Assembly (NCBI RefSeq): GCF_027595985.1 | Contig: NC_073304.1 | Location: 48,959,137-49,023,136 of the forward strand | DNA length: 64,000 nucleotides | From: Sorex araneus | Lineage: Eukaryota; Chordata; Mammalia; Eulipotyphla; Soricidae | Direction: 5' to 3' | Shown here: positions 45,626 through 64,000 of the stretch, piece after piece | How the letters are laid out: the number at the start of each line of letters is the position of its first letter | How positions within the stretch are numbered: position 1 is the stretch's first letter | Notes under the pieces: generated by a model | What the model saw: the letters and a program-made list of their open reading frames with translations, nothing else | What the model was told of the DNA's origin: nothing | Database searches by the model: none | Position numbers and translations under genes: made by a program

Positions 45626-45715
45626 GGGCGGGGGATGTGGCTTAGTGGTGGACTATATACATCAAATGTATGCGACCCTGGATTTGACTCCAGCACTATT
45701 CCCCCTCAAAAAAGG
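45626..45715 (+). mobile_element. Short tRNA-like SINE fragment
   Basis: 'gggggatgtggcttagtgg' and 'cctggatttgactccagc' resemble A and B boxes, with an A-rich end and no type A body. It is like the fragment at 34935. Confidence 0.5.
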
Positions 45716-45727
45716 ATAGTTAAAAAA

Positions 45728-45895
45728 GTTGCTGGGTTGGACTGATAGTACAATAATAGATAGGGTGCTTGCCTTGCATGCAGCCGACCCAGGTCCAATC
45801 TCCATCATCCCATATGGTCCCCCAAGAACCCCCAGGAGTGATTCCTGAGTGCAGAGCTAGGAATAACCACTGAGGATCGATGGGTGTGGCCCCAG
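45728..45895 (+). mobile_element. SINE, type A
   Basis: 'gcttgccttgcatgcagcc', 'atcccatatggtcccccaag' and 'gattcctgagtgcagagc', ending in a CA array instead of an A tail. Confidence 0.9.

Positions 45896-45961
<66 letters not shown>
45896..45961. repeat. (CA)n microsatellite
   Basis: About 33 uninterrupted CA dinucleotides directly at the tail of the SINE, inside the SAV1 3' UTR. Confidence 0.98.
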
Positions 45962-45964
<3 letters not shown>

Positions 45965-46667
45965 AGTTGCTGCTTTAGTGTGAAATATTGTTTGGAATCA
46001 GAAGGTTTAAGTATTGTCATTGTGTAGTTTAAAACAAAATGTCAAAGTATTTTTTGTATGAAAAAGGGGACAGCCCTGTGATCCTTTTTTAGTATTTAGT
46101 TTAGGTTTAGGCCTAAATTTAGTTCAGCACTCAAAATTGCTAAAATCACTTCCTCACTTTTATCCAGGGTTCTTGCAGCATTTCAGTGGTATTGCCTTGA
46201 TGAGACAGTAGACGGTTTCCAAAAGCTTCACATGCTGCCAGTCAGAGACTTTTGAATTGCCAAAATTGACAATCAGGGATTCATTATGAAACTTAATTAT
46301 TAAGTGATTTTACATATTATCTTTTCTCTTCAAAGTTTGTCACAGAACTTTAAAACCCAGCATTTTCCATCCAGAATTTTTCCTTTTGGTTTAATAGTTA
46401 ATGTATTGTTCATAATTAGTGCAGCATTTTTGATAGACAACTTTATGGTATTTTTAGCTTACAAATCCTTATAATTCTGTGAATTTAAATATTTGTTGAA
46501 GTAGCTCTATAGTTAATTGTAATTGGTTAGTTGTGTTGTAAATATGTAAGTATATTTAGCTGAGGTAATCTTTCAAAATACAAGCACTCCCAGATAGGTA
46601 TCAGTGAATTTTGAATTATTGATAAAATGTTGAAAATGTTGAATGTTTGATTTTATATAACAAGCTT

Positions 46668-46673
46668 ATTAAA
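46668..46673 (+). terminator. SAV1: Distal SAV1 poly(A) signal ATTAAA
   Basis: Common variant hexamer, followed by the T/G-rich 'ccgtgtttgtttgatcag'. This spacing suits cleavage near 46690. I prefer it as the main end. Confidence 0.6.
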
Positions 46674-46695
46674 ATATATTTTTGTGGAAACCGTG

Positions 46696-48004
46696 TTTGT
46701 TTGATCAGTGTTTATAGATAGTGCTATTAATATATATTTTTTCCATTCAGAGGAAGTCCCTAGGCAAAGGACTAAATATAGTGAAAGGGAAATAAATGCA
46801 ATTTTATCAGTGAGAAACATGTTTTGCAATACATAAGAAAAAGTTTTCTAAGATGTAGGGTTTTATATCTTATGAACTCTGACACATTCTTCTATCTTCT
46901 TATTTCTTGTTATTCCTTTGTTACCACTTAGGAAAGTTAGAAGTTAGACCTCCCAAATAGGAAGTGTTAACTTTTTAAATACCATGCTTTTTTTCCCCTC
47001 TTAAAAGATCTGCCCAGTGAAACTCCATTAGTGATTTTAGTGTACAAATAAGTAGGATTGGCGTGTTTTAGAGAACTAGAGGGGCCAGAGGTAGTATAGG
47101 AGTTACGGTACTTGCCTTGCATGCAGGAGACCAGGGCTCAGTTCCTCTCACCACATATAATTCCCTAAGCACCACCTGGAATGCTCCCTGAGCACTGCCA
47201 GTGGGTGTGACCCAACCTAACTCCAAACCCCTTTTTCCCCAGAAAAAAAGAACTAGAAAATACCTAAGGGTATTAGGGTTTTTCTTTAAGTAGGAATCTA
47301 AGTTTGTAATAGTGTCAACATTAAAGAAAATGTATTTTGAATTAAAAAGACACATCCTTCTTGGTACCTTTAAAAAAAAGGCACCTTATAAAAGGAAAAA
47401 AAGATACATATTATATAAAAACACACCTTTCTCATTCTATATAAAAGTCTCCCAAACATTTCCAAATTCATTAGCATTTGTTTTTAATCATAGGAACAAG
47501 AGTAAATTTTAATAGTTCACATGTTAAAAGAATAAACCTATGAATACATTTCTTTGTGTACCAAATGAAAAAAATATACAATGCAATGAAACACAGATAC
47601 ATATACAAAGTGATTTTTGTGCATTTTTTTATCAAGAGGTCTATATTCTATATAGTTATAATATAAAAAGCAATATATAGTTTTTGATAAAGCAACTAAA
47701 AAACTCATGTATTTAAAGTTAACTAAGAACTGATATATGAAAAATGACTAAGAATCAAGCTTTTTGAGTTCTGATGCTATGCTTTTAACAAATGGGAATG
47801 TAAAATAATTTTAAAATACTATAGAAATTAAATGAGCATACCCAAATGTGGAGTAGTATCACTACATGGTTTAATTATAACCCAGTAGTAGAATTTAGTA
47901 AATTTCAAGCATAACACGTTATAGTATTATAAATAGACAAATATTTTAAATTATAACAGCAGTTTAAAGACAAAACCAGGAAATTACATGTTAAGAAAAT
48001 GATA
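46696..48004. other. Gap between the convergent SAV1 and ATL1 ends
   Basis: About 1.3 kb of AT-rich sequence with one diverged SINE (47080). No gene is seen. A longer ATL1 3' UTR could extend into it. Confidence 0.55.
47080..47238 (+). mobile_element. SINE, type A, diverged
   Basis: 'aggggccagaggtagtatag', 'acttgccttgcatgcagg' and 'ccagtgggtgtgacccaacc' on the plus strand. Confidence 0.8.
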
Positions 48005-48180
48005 TAACCATGCATATATACATCTGTTTATTAAACACTGAAGTAAAAGAACCATTTTGCAGTTTTCAGAGGTGCCTGTATTACTGTTTTGATGGAAGAA
48101 GCACTTTGAATGTTTACATGGAGACATAAATGGAATATTTAATTGACAATTGATCATGCACCCGTATTTTAAAATTCAGG
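48005..48180 (-). other. ATL1: Candidate ATL1 3' UTR (short form)
   Basis: Minus-strand sequence between the ATL1 stop and the first poly(A) signal at 48027. A longer UTR using other signals to the left cannot be excluded. Confidence 0.4.
48027..48032 (-). terminator. ATL1: Candidate ATL1 poly(A) signal AATAAA
   Basis: Plus-strand 'tttatt' is AATAAA on the minus strand, about 150 nt after the ATL1 stop. Confidence 0.4.

Positions 48181-64000
<15,820 letters not shown>

Larger units (their letters stand above)
45296..46695 (+). other. SAV1: SAV1 3' UTR
   Basis: AT-rich sequence from the stop to the distal poly(A) signal. It contains a tRNA-like repeat, a type A SINE and a long CA array, so the shrew UTR is lengthened by repeats if the distal site is used. 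Confidence 0.6.

Noticed and set aside
45896-45961. Tandem array considered as CRISPR or satellite
   Set aside because: It is a plain CA microsatellite. No spaced direct repeats of CRISPR type exist anywhere in this mammalian window.

Overview
The window is nuclear DNA from a mammal, most likely a shrew (Soricidae). It has spliced genes, AT-rich introns, one CpG island, many microsatellites, L1 and L2 fragments, and about 50 copies of a tRNA-derived SINE that matches what I recall of the soricid SOR SINE. The species call rests on memory of that SINE and was not checked against a repeat library.

Three genes are present in the order known from human 14q22: NIN, SAV1 and ATL1. NIN (ninein, + strand) occupies roughly 1-18585. 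It shows its last coding exons, an alternative last exon with its own poly(A) signal at 9659-10220, and a long candidate 3' UTR. SAV1 (Salvador, + strand) is complete: five coding exons between 32477 and 45295, a CpG-island promoter around 31880-33080, two upstream ORFs, and a 3' UTR ending near 46695. ATL1 (atlastin-1, - strand) enters from the right. Its last seven coding exons lie between 63397 and 48181, including a 15-nt microexon at 50320-50334. SAV1 and ATL1 converge tail to tail with about 1.3 kb between their likely poly(A) sites. The genes act in unrelated processes (centrosome, Hippo signalling, ER membrane fusion). Nothing here suggests an operon-like link.

The rest is introns, the 13 kb NIN-SAV1 interval, and repeats. 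In the entries, 'type A' means the short SINE (about 175 bp): tRNA-like head with a B box, a body ending near 'gtgtgaccc', and an A-rich or (AAAT)n tail. Many copies have clean target-site duplications (TSDs). 'Type B' (about 245 bp) shares the head but has a different body containing 'aaaaacagtaacaacaag', and ends in an 'acagtg' repeat with no A tail. Two further copies carry an extra block of about 70-80 bp in that body ('type C'). One of them, at 20053-21044, joins two 386-bp-spaced units that each hold a TATA-like motif. This composite element is the most unusual structure I found. I saw no viral element, CRISPR array, rRNA gene or functional tRNA gene.
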